Assembly: GCA_902583635.1 (NCBI GenBank)
Contig: CACHWJ010000003.1
Span: 1 to 64,000, forward strand
Length of the DNA: 64,000 nt
Origin: an uncultured Pelagibacteraceae bacterium
Lineage (GTDB): Bacteria > Pseudomonadota > Alphaproteobacteria > Pelagibacterales > Pelagibacteraceae
Direction of reading: 5' to 3'
Numbering within the stretch: position 1 is the first letter of the stretch; every line of letters begins with the position of its first letter. Below are positions 8,489 to 16,564 of the stretch, one piece after another. A model generated the notes under the pieces. It did not search any database. It was not told the origin of the DNA and saw only the letters and a program-made list of their open reading frames with translations. The position numbers and the translations under genes were made by a program.

Positions 8489-8517
8489 TTGAATAATTAG
8501 TAAAAGGCTATTATATA
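8489..8517 (+). promoter_or_regulatory. Candidate promoter of the Bax-inhibitor-1 gene
   Basis: TTGAAT (8489-8494) is followed after 17 bases by TATATA (8512-8517). The ATG is at 8526, so the transcript would be leaderless or nearly so, and no Shine-Dalgarno is visible. Spacing is ideal, but the local sequence is AT-rich, so a chance match is possible. Confidence 0.4.
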
Positions 8518-8525
8518 ACAGTCAT

Positions 8526-9287
8526 ATGGAATTTGATAAAAACGGAATACTAAATAGAGCAAAAGCAGCTCAACAATCAACTGTTGTAATGGATGAAGGC
8601 TTAAGAGCCTACATGCTAAAAGTTTATAACTACATGGCAACAGGAATTTTGTTAACTGGAATAGTTGCGCTAATAACATTTAAAATGTCAGTCGTTACTA
8701 ATGATGCTGGATCTATTGTTGGTCTTACTCAAATAGGTAATGCAATTTATTTGTCAGGTTTAAAATGGCTCGTGATGCTTGCGCCTTTAGGAATTGTTTT
8801 TTATATGAGTTTTGGAATTAATAAAATGAGTGCATCAAAAGCTCAAACAACTTTTTGGGTTTTTGCAGGTTTGATGGGTTTATCTTTATCATCAATTTTA
8901 TTAGTGTACACAGGCATGAGTGTAACAAGAGTTTTCTTTATTTGTTCAGCAACTTTTGGGGCAATGAGTATTTATGGTTACACTACAAAAAGAGATCTAA
9001 CTAAATTAGGCTCTTTCTTGATGATGGGTTTAATTGGTATAATTATAGCCTCAATAGTTAATATATTTATGAAATCATCAATGATGTATTTTGTGATTTC
9101 AATATTAGGAGTTTTAATTTTTGTTGGTCTTACAGCTTACGATACTCAAAAAATTAAAAATATGTATGCAGCTAGCGACACTGGTGAAATCATGGGCAAA
9201 AAAGCTGTAATGGGTGCTCTTACTCTTTATCTAGACTTTATAAATTTATTTATAATGTTGCTAAGACTTTTTGGCCAAAGACGTTAA
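8526..9287 (+). CDS. Bax inhibitor-1/YccA family membrane protein
   Basis: The 253-residue protein has about seven hydrophobic helices after a polar N-terminus of about 30 residues. The family signatures are GLTAYDTQKIKNMY near the C-terminus and the terminal helix YLDFINLFIMLLRLFG, whose acidic residues are implicated in the family's proton/calcium leak activity. Bacterial members interact with membrane proteases or act as calcium leak channels. It is a single-gene unit between divergent and convergent neighbours and overlaps the DUF2794 stop by 4 bases. Confidence 0.93.
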   Translation: MEFDKNGILNRAKAAQQSTVVMDEGLRAYMLKVYNYMATGILLTGIVALITFKMSVVTNDAGSIVGLTQIGNAIYLSGLKWLVMLAPLGIVFYMSFGINKMSASKAQTTFWVFAGLMGLSLSSILLVYTGMSVTRVFFICSATFGAMSIYGYTTKRDLTKLGSFLMMGLIGIIIASIVNIFMKSSMMYFVISILGVLIFVGLTAYDTQKIKNMYAASDTGEIMGKKAVMGALTLYLDFINLFIMLLRLFGQRR

Positions 9288-9631
9288 TTTTTAAAGTTTT
9301 TCCAACTGGTATTTTTTAATAATAATCTAAGTTCATAAGAATTTTTTAAGATTTTACCATTTGTATCTGTTATCAAATATTTAAGATTTTTATTTTTTGG
9401 CTTAAAATTTTTACAAATTTTATAAATAGCATTTTCAGCTGCGTTTCTAAAAACACTAAAGCTCACTTGTTTGCTAGAAATATTTAACCCATAGTCTTTC
9501 CAAGACCCTTCAGACACCATTTTTGCATATAGATCTAAAATTATTTTAAGTTCATCTTTTTCAAAGAACTGCTTTTGCTCTATTTTATTTTGAGGGTTAT
9601 TGATTATCAATTTTAGATTACTACGCATCAA
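9284..9631 (-). CDS. DUF2794 family protein
   Basis: The 115-residue protein matches the alphaproteobacterial DUF2794 pattern: FEKDELKIILDLYAKMV, then GSWKDYGL, VSFSVFRNAAENAIYKI and a C-terminal KNSYELRLLLK. Function is unknown. It overlaps the yciB stop by 11 bases, indicating co-translation, and the pair is a common alphaproteobacterial neighbourhood. Confidence 0.85.
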   Translation of the reverse strand: MMRSNLKLIINNPQNKIEQKQFFEKDELKIILDLYAKMVSEGSWKDYGLNISSKQVSFSVFRNAAENAIYKICKNFKPKNKNLKYLITDTNGKILKNSYELRLLLKNTSWKNFKN

Positions 9632-10172
9632 TTTTATGTTTATTAATTAACGGTATTTGAAATGCTGTAAAAACTATTGTTATTGGCAACATTCCCCATA
9701 CTTTAAAGTTAACCCAGAACTCCTCAGTTTGCGTCCTCCAAACAAATTCATTAAGTACAGCGAGCCCAAGAAAAAAGAACATCCATCTTTTATTTAGTAT
9801 CTCCCATCCAATATCAGATAAGGGTATTGATTTACCCATAATTTTTTTTAAAATAGGTTCTCTTGTAAAGTATTTTCCAAAAAATAAAACTAAGGCAAAT
9901 AAAATATTAATTATAGTGGGTTTTATATAAATAAATATTGGATCATTAAAATAAATAGTTAGTCCACCAAAGAATGTGATAAGTATTCCACTCACCAAAG
10001 GCATTGGAGGTATTTTTTTTTCAAAGAACCATACAACTGCTAAAGCAATTAAAGTTGCAACTATAAGTGGAGGTATTGCAACTGATAAATTTTTATCATT
10101 ATTATAATAAAAGAAAAAAAATATTGCTAATGGCCCAAAATCGGTAATAAATTTCAAAAAAGATTTATTCAC
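9621..10172 (-). CDS. yciB: Inner-membrane-spanning protein YciB (intracellular septation protein A family)
   Basis: The 183-residue protein has five to six membrane helices. Family signatures are FITDFGPLAIFFFFY at the N-terminus, KPTIINILFALVLF in the middle and the conserved LNEFVWR, then FWVNFKVWGMLP. YciB/IspZ proteins affect cell-envelope synthesis and division, but the mechanism is unclear. It is transcribed with the DUF2794 gene and divergently from hspQ across 87 bases. Confidence 0.93.
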   Translation of the reverse strand: MNKSFLKFITDFGPLAIFFFFYYNNDKNLSVAIPPLIVATLIALAVVWFFEKKIPPMPLVSGILITFFGGLTIYFNDPIFIYIKPTIINILFALVLFFGKYFTREPILKKIMGKSIPLSDIGWEILNKRWMFFFLGLAVLNEFVWRTQTEEFWVNFKVWGMLPITIVFTAFQIPLINKHKIDA

Positions 10173-10259
10173 TAAAAAGATATTAACATATTTGCCACAT
10201 CACAAAACATTAATCTTTTTTGCATTGATTTTTATATTTAAATACTCATACTAAAGATA

Positions 10260-10580
10260 ATGCCTATCCAAAAAGCTAAATTCTCAATCGGCGACATTGT
10301 TAAACATAAACACTTTGAATTTAGGGGTGTGATTTATGATGTTGATTTTGAATTTAACAATTCAGAAGAATGGTATCAATCGATACCAAAAAATGTTAGA
10401 CCAAGAAAAGATCAGCCATTTTACCACTTACTTGCTGAAAATGATGAAATTACTTATGAAGCATATGTTTCAGAGCAAAACTTGCTTATAGACGACTCTG
10501 ATGAGCCAATAAAACACCCTTTAATTGAAGAAATTTTCTCGGGAAAAAAGGGTTCAAGCTACTTTAAGCTTTCAAATTAA
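10260..10580 (+). CDS. hspQ: Heat shock protein HspQ
   Basis: The 106-residue protein is typical of HspQ/YccV. It begins KFSIGDIVKHKHFEFRGVIYDVD and continues with YHLLAEN and AYVSEQNL. HspQ acts as a specificity factor for Lon protease and binds DnaA in enterobacteria. No clear sigma-32 promoter is visible upstream. The hairpin at 10641-10722 follows 60 bases after the stop. Confidence 0.93.
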   Translation: MPIQKAKFSIGDIVKHKHFEFRGVIYDVDFEFNNSEEWYQSIPKNVRPRKDQPFYHLLAENDEITYEAYVSEQNLLIDDSDEPIKHPLIEEIFSGKKGSSYFKLSN

Positions 10581-10640
10581 GCATATCAATATTCCAACAC
10601 ATTTAGCTCAAATCTAGGCCATAAATACTCAATATCTCTA

Positions 10641-10722
10641 AGTTATATTCTGATCAAGGATGTTAAACGTTATATTTAGTCTTATTGTCTCCCCCTCTGC
10701 ATTCTTGATCAGATAACTTTTT
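10641..10722 (+). ncRNA. Long hairpin with C-rich loop; candidate small RNA or terminator/leader
   Basis: The 181-base gap between hspQ and ccmC contains a 14-base-pair stem (10649-10662 with 10700-10713, one G-U pair). It is extended by 5 further pairs (10641-10645 with 10714-10718) after a 3-base bulge and is followed by TTTTT at 10718-10722. The 37-base loop contains TCTCCCCCTCTG, which can pair with Shine-Dalgarno sequences. It could be the end of the hspQ transcript, a ccm leader or a separate small RNA; no clear promoter was found. Confidence 0.55.
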
Positions 10723-10761
10723 CATAATAGAAATTCCAAAATTAATTATTAAATAATAGAT

Positions 10762-11469
10762 ATGTTTAAGATCTTTGAACCAAGTAAAATTTTTCAAATA
10801 ACTTCTAAAGCCCCAAAATATATTTTATTTTTATTTGTTATTGTTTTAACAGTTGGTTTGACAGAGGCATTAATTTTGTCTCCAGAGGATTATAAACAAA
10901 GCGACGCAGTAAGAATTATGTATGTTCATGTTCCATCAGCATGGATCTCACTTGGAATTTTTTCTTCGATAACCTTTTTATCGATAAGTGGTTTTATTTT
11001 TAAGAATAAAAATTTTTTTTTAATAGCAAAAAGTTTAGCACCATCTGGATTTGTTTTTAATATAATTGCTTTAGTTACGGGTGCAATTTGGGGCAAACCT
11101 ACATGGGGAACTTGGTGGGCATGGGACGCTCGGATTACATCAATGTTAATTTTAGCACTATTTTTTGCTATGTATTTAGTAGCCTGGAGAATTTATGAGA
11201 AAGAACAAAAAGTTTTTAAGATTACTACCTTTATAACTGTTGTAGGCATTATTAATGTTCCCATTACTAAATACTCAGTTGATTGGTGGAATACACTTCA
11301 CCAGCCAGCATCAATTAATATTTTAACAAAAAGCTCAATACATTCTTCAATGCTTTTCCCATTATTATTAATGACTGCGGCATTTGCTCTATTTTCGTTG
11401 TTAATTTTCTTAATGAAATATAATACAGAACTGATAAAAATTAAAAATAAAGGCTTAGATAGATTATGA
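10762..11469 (+). CDS. ccmC: Heme exporter/heme-handling protein CcmC
   Basis: The 235-residue membrane protein of cytochrome c maturation system I loads heme onto CcmE. Six hydrophobic helices are visible. The tryptophan-rich WWD segment spans about 110-123 (WGKPTWGTWWAWD), and the two heme-binding histidines are H56 (MYVHVPSAW) and H180 (NTLHQPAS). It is first in the ccmCDEFGH run; its stop overlaps the ccmD start by 4 bases. The ABC partners CcmA and CcmB are not in this window. Confidence 0.96.
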   Translation: MFKIFEPSKIFQITSKAPKYILFLFVIVLTVGLTEALILSPEDYKQSDAVRIMYVHVPSAWISLGIFSSITFLSISGFIFKNKNFFLIAKSLAPSGFVFNIIALVTGAIWGKPTWGTWWAWDARITSMLILALFFAMYLVAWRIYEKEQKVFKITTFITVVGIINVPITKYSVDWWNTLHQPASINILTKSSIHSSMLFPLLLMTAAFALFSLLIFLMKYNTELIKIKNKGLDRL

Positions 11470-11693
11470 TCAATGAATTACTTTTTATGAATGGATATGC
11501 AGTATATGTAATGTCTGCTTTTGGCTTTACTCTTTTAAGTTTTTTAGGCTTGTATATGATTACGAAGCTACAATTTGTTAAAGAGCAAAGTAAATTTGTT
11601 GCTAAATTTGGGTCTTTAAATCCTGAGAAAGCTAATTCTGCAAAAACACAAAGAATCAACAAAGAAATTTTAGCTAACGCCACAAATAACTAA
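11466..11693 (+). CDS. ccmD: CcmD
   Basis: The 75-residue protein has a short N-terminus (NGYAVYVMSAFGFT), one membrane helix and a basic cytoplasmic tail, the standard CcmD plan. CcmD stabilises the CcmABC-CcmE complex and aids release of holo-CcmE. It overlaps ccmC by 4 bases; ccmE starts 10 bases downstream. It is identified mainly by position and architecture because the family is weakly conserved. Confidence 0.88.
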   Translation: MINELLFMNGYAVYVMSAFGFTLLSFLGLYMITKLQFVKEQSKFVAKFGSLNPEKANSAKTQRINKEILANATNN

Positions 11694-11703
11694 CTTTTGA
11701 ACC

Positions 11704-12123
11704 ATGTATGGTCGCAAAGTTAAATTAAGACTTTTTTTCGTAACATTAATTTTAATTACATTAATTCTTACAGTTTTTTTAATCCTAAAATCTTTAGAGG
11801 AAAATGTAGTTTTCTTTCAATCACCAACTGAAATTAAAACATTATCAGAATTAGATACAAATAAAATTAGAGTTGGAGGAATGGTTAAAAAAAATTCAAT
11901 TAATGTAAATTCTGATGAAGTTAACTTCATTATTACAGATTTTAAAAATGAAATAAATGTAAGTTATTCTGGTGCTGTCCCCAATCTCTTTGCTGAAGAA
12001 AAAGGGGTAGTTGCAGAAGGATTTTTAAAAGATAGAAATTTTTTTTCTGCCACTAAAATTTTAGCTAAGCATGATGAGAATTACATGCCACCAGAAGTAA
12101 AAGAAGCCTTGGAGGAGAAATAA
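11704..12123 (+). CDS. ccmE: Cytochrome c maturation heme chaperone CcmE
   Basis: The 139-residue protein has an N-terminal membrane anchor (about 9-28) and a periplasmic OB-fold. The heme-attachment motif HxxxY is present as H123-D-E-N-Y127, so covalent heme binding should be intact. [11 protein letters not shown] and VVAEGFL are family signatures. It lies between ccmD and ccmF and ends one base before the ccmF TTG start. Confidence 0.96.
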   Translation: MYGRKVKLRLFFVTLILITLILTVFLILKSLEENVVFFQSPTEIKTLSELDTNKIRVGGMVKKNSINVNSDEVNFIITDFKNEINVSYSGAVPNLFAEEKGVVAEGFLKDRNFFSATKILAKHDENYMPPEVKEALEEK

Positions 12124-12124
12124 A

Positions 12125-13999
12125 TTGATTTACAGTGTTGTCGGTCATTACTCACTTATCCTAGGTTTATGTGCTGGCTTAATTTTAACTTTTTTCTCAA
12201 TTCAAAATTTTAAAAACTCAAATCAATTAGATACTAAAATTTTATCTTTTTCGTTTTTACAATTATTTTTTGTTTTAATTAGTTTTTTAGCTTTAATTAT
12301 TTCTTTTGTTATTTCAGATTTTAGTAACGAAACTGTATTCAACAATTCACATACAACTAAACCACTTTTTTATAAAATTAGTGGAACTTGGGGAAACCAC
12401 GAGGGAAGCTTGCTGCTGTGGTTATTAGTTTTAACATTATTTATATTTATATTTTTATTAAGAACTAAAAATCAACCAATTAAGTATAAAATTTTAACAT
12501 TAGGTTTTCAGCAAGTAATTATAATTGGTTTTTTTTTATTTCTTATTCAAACTTCGAACCCTTTTAATTATTTATTTCCAGTTCCAGATGAGGGCTTAGG
12601 TTTAAATCCAATATTGCAGGATCCTGCATTAGCAATTCATCCACCAATTTTATATTTGGGGTATGTTGGCTCCTCTATTATTTTTTCATCTGCTTTAGCT
12701 GCAACCACCTTAAAAATGGTTTCAACAAGCTGGGCAGTACATATTAAAAAATGGGTTTTAATCTCCTGGATTTTTTTAACATTGGGTATTTTGCTTGGAT
12801 CAATTTGGGCTTACTACGAATTAGGTTGGGGAGGATTTTGGTTTTGGGACCCAGTAGAAAATGTTTCCTTAATGCCCTGGCTAGCTTTGACAACTCTTTT
12901 ACACTGTATTTTAGTACTTGAGAGAAAAGAAATCTTAACTTCATGGGTGATCATATTGTCTATTGCAACTTTCACTTTGAGCATGTGTGGAACTTTTTTA
13001 GTAAGATCTGGAATTTTAAATTCTGTTCATACATTTGCTAATGATCCAGAAAGAGGTTTATTTATTTTAATATTCTTATTTGCTTTAATTTTTTTGTCTT
13101 TATTTATTTTTTTCTTTTTTCATCAAACCACTAAAGATAATTCGTCTAATTTTTTTTGGTTAAGTAAAGAAACTTCAATTTTAGTAAATAACTGGTTTAT
13201 GATGTATTTTCTATCAGTTGTATTGATTGGTACAGTTTATCCTATATTTTTAGACGTCATATCCTCTCAAAAAATATCTGTGGGGCCACCATTCTATCAC
13301 AAACTGATTGCTCCATTTTTAATTCCTTTTTTATTTGCGATGGCAATTGGGCCAAGATTAAAATGGATAAGATCTGATTTAAAAGATAAGATATATCTGA
13401 TTTCTTTATTAACTATCTCTATTTTAATATCTTTTTTTATTGTCAAAAATTTTAATACAAATATCCTTATTAATACTATCCTAATCTCAAGTGCTCTTTA
13501 TTTATTTTTTATTACATTGAGAGATTTTTTTTTAAAGAAATATAAAAATTTTGCTCAAAACACTGCTCATTTTGGATTTAGTTTATTGATTTTAAGTATT
13601 TTATTTAACAATTTATTTTCAAGTGAAATAATAACTAATTTAAAAGTAGGCGAAACTTATGATAATTCAAAAACAAAAATAGTTTTTGAAAGTATTAATC
13701 AAAAAACAGAAAAAAATTATAAATCTATAATTGCTAATTTTAATATTACGAATGCCGAAGGTATAAACAATAATTTGTCACCTGAACTAAGAATATATAA
13801 TCAGCCTAATATCACAACTAGTGAGGCAGATATTAAAACTACATTAATGAGAGATAAATTTATTGTAATTAATCTTGTCCAAAATCAGGATTATTTTAAT
13901 GTAAGATATCAAGTTAAACCTTTTATGTTGTGGATATGGTTATCGGTTATCATGATAAGCTTAGGTGGTTTAGTTAGTTTTTTACAAAGAAGAATATGA
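12125..13999 (+). CDS. ccmF: Cytochrome c heme lyase subunit CcmF
   Basis: The 624-residue polytopic protein completes thioether attachment of heme to apocytochrome c with CcmH. Signatures are GTWGNHEGS (about 87-95), HPPILYLGYVG (172-182), and the WWD segment at about 227-245 (GSIWAYYELGWGGFWFWD). The start is TTG at 12125; ISVVGHY-like residues (here IYSVVGHYS) fit the normal first helix, and no ATG lies nearby in frame. It overlaps ccmG by 4 bases. Confidence 0.96.
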   Translation: MIYSVVGHYSLILGLCAGLILTFFSIQNFKNSNQLDTKILSFSFLQLFFVLISFLALIISFVISDFSNETVFNNSHTTKPLFYKISGTWGNHEGSLLLWLLVLTLFIFIFLLRTKNQPIKYKILTLGFQQVIIIGFFLFLIQTSNPFNYLFPVPDEGLGLNPILQDPALAIHPPILYLGYVGSSIIFSSALAATTLKMVSTSWAVHIKKWVLISWIFLTLGILLGSIWAYYELGWGGFWFWDPVENVSLMPWLALTTLLHCILVLERKEILTSWVIILSIATFTLSMCGTFLVRSGILNSVHTFANDPERGLFILIFLFALIFLSLFIFFFFHQTTKDNSSNFFWLSKETSILVNNWFMMYFLSVVLIGTVYPIFLDVISSQKISVGPPFYHKLIAPFLIPFLFAMAIGPRLKWIRSDLKDKIYLISLLTISILISFFIVKNFNTNILINTILISSALYLFFITLRDFFLKKYKNFAQNTAHFGFSLLILSILFNNLFSSEIITNLKVGETYDNSKTKIVFESINQKTEKNYKSIIANFNITNAEGINNNLSPELRIYNQPNITTSEADIKTTLMRDKFIVINLVQNQDYFNVRYQVKPFMLWIWLSVIMISLGGLVSFLQRRI

Positions 14000-14514
14000 A
14001 AAAAAAATTAATTCCGTATTCAATAATATTAATATTTTTAATTATTTTTGCTGTTTTTTACAAAAGTTTAAAAGATACAAATATTTATACACCAGAGACG
14101 AAGATCAACAATGATATCCCAATTTTCTCTGCTGATCTTCTTCTTTTAAACGAAAATTCAATTTCAACTGAAATTTTTGAATTAGACAAATTCTATTTAT
14201 TAAATATTTGGGCTTCTTGGTGTGTTCCGTGTAGAGATGAACACCCAATATTAATGAGTTTAAGTAAAAATAATAAATTAACTATTATCGGTATGAATTA
14301 TAAAGATAATAAAAAAAATGCTAAAAGCTTTCTGGTCGAATTAGGGAATCCTTATGAAAAAATTATCGTAGATAAAAATGGGACAAATTCAATCGAATGG
14401 GGAGCTTTTGGTGTACCCGAAACTTTTATAATTTATAATAATAAAATAATTAAAAAATATATTGGACCTCTCAATCAGGAGCTGTTCACAGAAATACAAA
14501 AAATAATAAAATGA
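13996..14514 (+). CDS. ccmG: Thiol:disulfide interchange protein CcmG/DsbE
   Basis: The 172-residue thioredoxin-fold protein has an N-terminal membrane anchor (about 5-22). The redox motif is WCVPC with C76 and C79, and the cis-proline loop is GVPETF. It keeps apocytochrome CXXCH cysteines reduced for heme attachment. It overlaps both ccmF and ccmH by 4 bases. Confidence 0.94.
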   Translation: MKKKLIPYSIILIFLIIFAVFYKSLKDTNIYTPETKINNDIPIFSADLLLLNENSISTEIFELDKFYLLNIWASWCVPCRDEHPILMSLSKNNKLTIIGMNYKDNKKNAKSFLVELGNPYEKIIVDKNGTNSIEWGAFGVPETFIIYNNKIIKKYIGPLNQELFTEIQKIIK

Positions 14515-14873
14515 AAATATTTAAAAATTTTATAATTATTTTTCTACTACTAATTCTCAATAATGTTTATGCAAATGAAAATAGTGAAAGAAATGAAATC
14601 ACTAAAAATCTAAGATGCTTAATATGCCAAGGACAATCTGTTTATGACTCAGACTCTGATTTTGCAAATAGTATGAAAATCTTAGTTGATCAAAAATTAG
14701 ACGAAGGCTTATCAGAGAATGAAATATATGTTTATTTTAAAGAAAAATATGGTGATTGGATTTTATACGATCCTGGACTCAACAAAAATACCTATTTACT
14801 ATGGTTATTACCAATATTTATATTTCTATTTGGAGGTGCAATAATTGTTAAAAGTTTTATACTTAAAAAATAA
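14511..14873 (+). CDS. ccmH: Cytochrome c maturation protein CcmH
   Basis: The 120-residue protein has a signal peptide (to about A21), the redox motif LRCLICQGQS with C36 and C39, a helical periplasmic domain, and a C-terminal membrane helix (about 95-115). This is the short CcmH form without the TPR domain CcmI, which is not found in this window. It acts with CcmF and CcmG on apocytochrome thiols. Confidence 0.94.
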   Translation: MKIFKNFIIIFLLLILNNVYANENSERNEITKNLRCLICQGQSVYDSDSDFANSMKILVDQKLDEGLSENEIYVYFKEKYGDWILYDPGLNKNTYLLWLLPIFIFLFGGAIIVKSFILKK

Positions 14874-14886
14874 TTATTTATCAGCA

Positions 14887-15399
14887 ATGAATATAAAGAA
14901 TTTTTTAACATCATTATTATTTGTTTTTTTTACTTTTTCAGTAAATGCTGAAGAATTAAAACCAAAAAATCAAAATACAGAATTTAATGTCTATACAGGC
15001 ATATTTGACTTTAGTGATGATGGTAAAAAATCTACATTATTGGGTTTACAGCATCAAAATGAGAATTTAAATAAGGATACTTTTTTAGGAAATCTTTCAC
15101 CGATCACTGGAGCTTTAATTACAGCAGATGCTGCAGGTTATGTGTATACTGGTGTCCAAGCTCAATATAAGTTAGGTGCTTTGAATGTTACTCCCAGTTT
15201 TACCCCAGGTTTATATTTTGAAGGAGATGGTAAAGATTTAGGGCACTTGGTTGAATTTAAAAGTGAACTACAATTTTCATTAGATTTCTCAAATACGAGC
15301 GAGCTAGGTTTTTCTTACAACCATATATCTAATGCTAGTTTAGGGGATAAAAATCCTGGGGCAAATAGTTATATGTTTAATTTCTTAAAAAACTTTTAA
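14887..15399 (+). CDS. PagL/acyloxyacyl-hydrolase-like outer-membrane protein
   Basis: The protein has 170 residues from ATG 14887; an earlier in-frame ATG at 14845 would put 14 residues before the signal peptide and overlap ccmH, so I prefer 14887. The signal peptide ends near A21. The C-terminal half resembles PagL-type lipid A 3-O-deacylases: DLGHLVEFKSE, GFSYNHISNASLG, NPGAN and a terminal Phe for barrel assembly. The catalytic H146 and S148 are present. The position equivalent to the third PagL catalytic residue (Glu140) is N160, so deacylase activity is uncertain. Confidence 0.75.
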   Translation: MNIKNFLTSLLFVFFTFSVNAEELKPKNQNTEFNVYTGIFDFSDDGKKSTLLGLQHQNENLNKDTFLGNLSPITGALITADAAGYVYTGVQAQYKLGALNVTPSFTPGLYFEGDGKDLGHLVEFKSELQFSLDFSNTSELGFSYNHISNASLGDKNPGANSYMFNFLKNF

Positions 15400-15407
15400 T
15401 AAAACTT

Positions 15408-16559
15408 ATGAACTTAAAAGATTGTCATAATTTTGCTGATTTCAGAAAACTAGCACAAAAAAAATTACCTTCTCCAATTTTTCATTACATTGATGGTGCT
15501 GCAGATGATGAAGTTACATATGCAAGAAATACCAGTGCATTTGATGATGTTGATTTAGTGCCAAATGTTTTAAGAGGAGTAGAGAATGTTGATTTATCTA
15601 CAACAATATTCGGAAAGAAATTAGATTTACCTTTTTATTTATCACCTACTGCTTTGCAAAGATTATTTCATTATGATGGTGAAAGAGCTGTAGGTAAAGC
15701 TGCTAAGAAATATAATACCATGTTTGGGGTATCTGCTTTAGCAACAGTAAGTGTAGAGGAAATTTCTTCACTTGTTGATACACCAAAAATGTTTCAGTTT
15801 TATTTTCATAAAGACAGAGGTCTTAATGATTCATGCTTAGAAAGAGCAAAAGCAGCTAAGTTTGATGTGATGGCTCTAACAGTTGATACAATAACTGGAG
15901 GAAATAGAGAAAGAGACTTGAGAACTGGGTTTACGTCACCACCTAAACTAACACTTTCAAGTTTATTTAGTTTTGCAACAAAGCCAATGTGGGGAATAAA
16001 TTACTTAACAAAAGGTAAGTTTGAACTACCTCATCTTCAAGATTTTGTGAAAGAAGGTACGAGCACCAACTCTTCAATTGGTAATTATTTTTCTACAATG
16101 CTGGATCAGTCAATGAATTGGAAAGATGCTGAACAACTTTGCTCTAAATGGGGTGGTCATTTTGCTTTAAAAGGAATAATGAGTGTTGAAGATGCTAAGC
16201 GAGCGGCTGATATTGGATGTACAGGAATAATGGTATCAAATCATGGTGGAAGACAATTAGATGGATCAAGATCACCTTTCGATCAACTTGCCGAAATTGT
16301 TGATGCTGTCGGTGATAAATTAGATGTAATTTGTGAGGGAGGAATTCATAGAGGAACTCATATGCTTAAAGCATTATCATTAGGTGCAAAGGCATGCTCT
16401 GGTGGAAGATTGTATTTATACGCTCTTGCAGCAGCCGGACAAGCAGGTGTTGAAAGAGCTTTAGAAAAGTATAAATCTGAATTAGTAAGAGATATGAAGT
16501 TAATGGGTTGTACTAAAATTAGTGATCTCAACAGAAGTAATTTAAGATTTAGAACATAA
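15408..16559 (+). CDS. FMN-dependent alpha-hydroxyacid dehydrogenase/oxidase, copy 1
   Basis: The 383-residue protein belongs to the LldD/glycolate-oxidase family, which oxidises L-lactate, glycolate or similar 2-hydroxyacids. Visible sites: ALKG with K255, SNHGGRQLDGS with catalytic H279 and substrate-binding R282, and PIFHYIDGAADDE near the N-terminus. The FMN segment reads CEGGIHRG instead of the usual DGGIRRG: E310 replaces Asp and H314 replaces Arg. GRLYLY keeps the later Arg. It is followed 5 bases later by a 58%-identical copy (222 of 383 by gapless hand count). The substrate cannot be read from the sequence. Confidence 0.9.
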   Translation: MNLKDCHNFADFRKLAQKKLPSPIFHYIDGAADDEVTYARNTSAFDDVDLVPNVLRGVENVDLSTTIFGKKLDLPFYLSPTALQRLFHYDGERAVGKAAKKYNTMFGVSALATVSVEEISSLVDTPKMFQFYFHKDRGLNDSCLERAKAAKFDVMALTVDTITGGNRERDLRTGFTSPPKLTLSSLFSFATKPMWGINYLTKGKFELPHLQDFVKEGTSTNSSIGNYFSTMLDQSMNWKDAEQLCSKWGGHFALKGIMSVEDAKRAADIGCTGIMVSNHGGRQLDGSRSPFDQLAEIVDAVGDKLDVICEGGIHRGTHMLKALSLGAKACSGGRLYLYALAAAGQAGVERALEKYKSELVRDMKLMGCTKISDLNRSNLRFRT

Positions 16560-16564
16560 TAATC

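Noticed and set aside
10660..10716. 18-codon frame (MLNVIFSLIVSPSAFLIR) inside the hspQ-ccmC hairpin, possibly a leader peptide
   Set aside because: The purines before it touch the ATG with no spacing, and both arms of the stem lie in the frame. An RNA element explains the sequence better.
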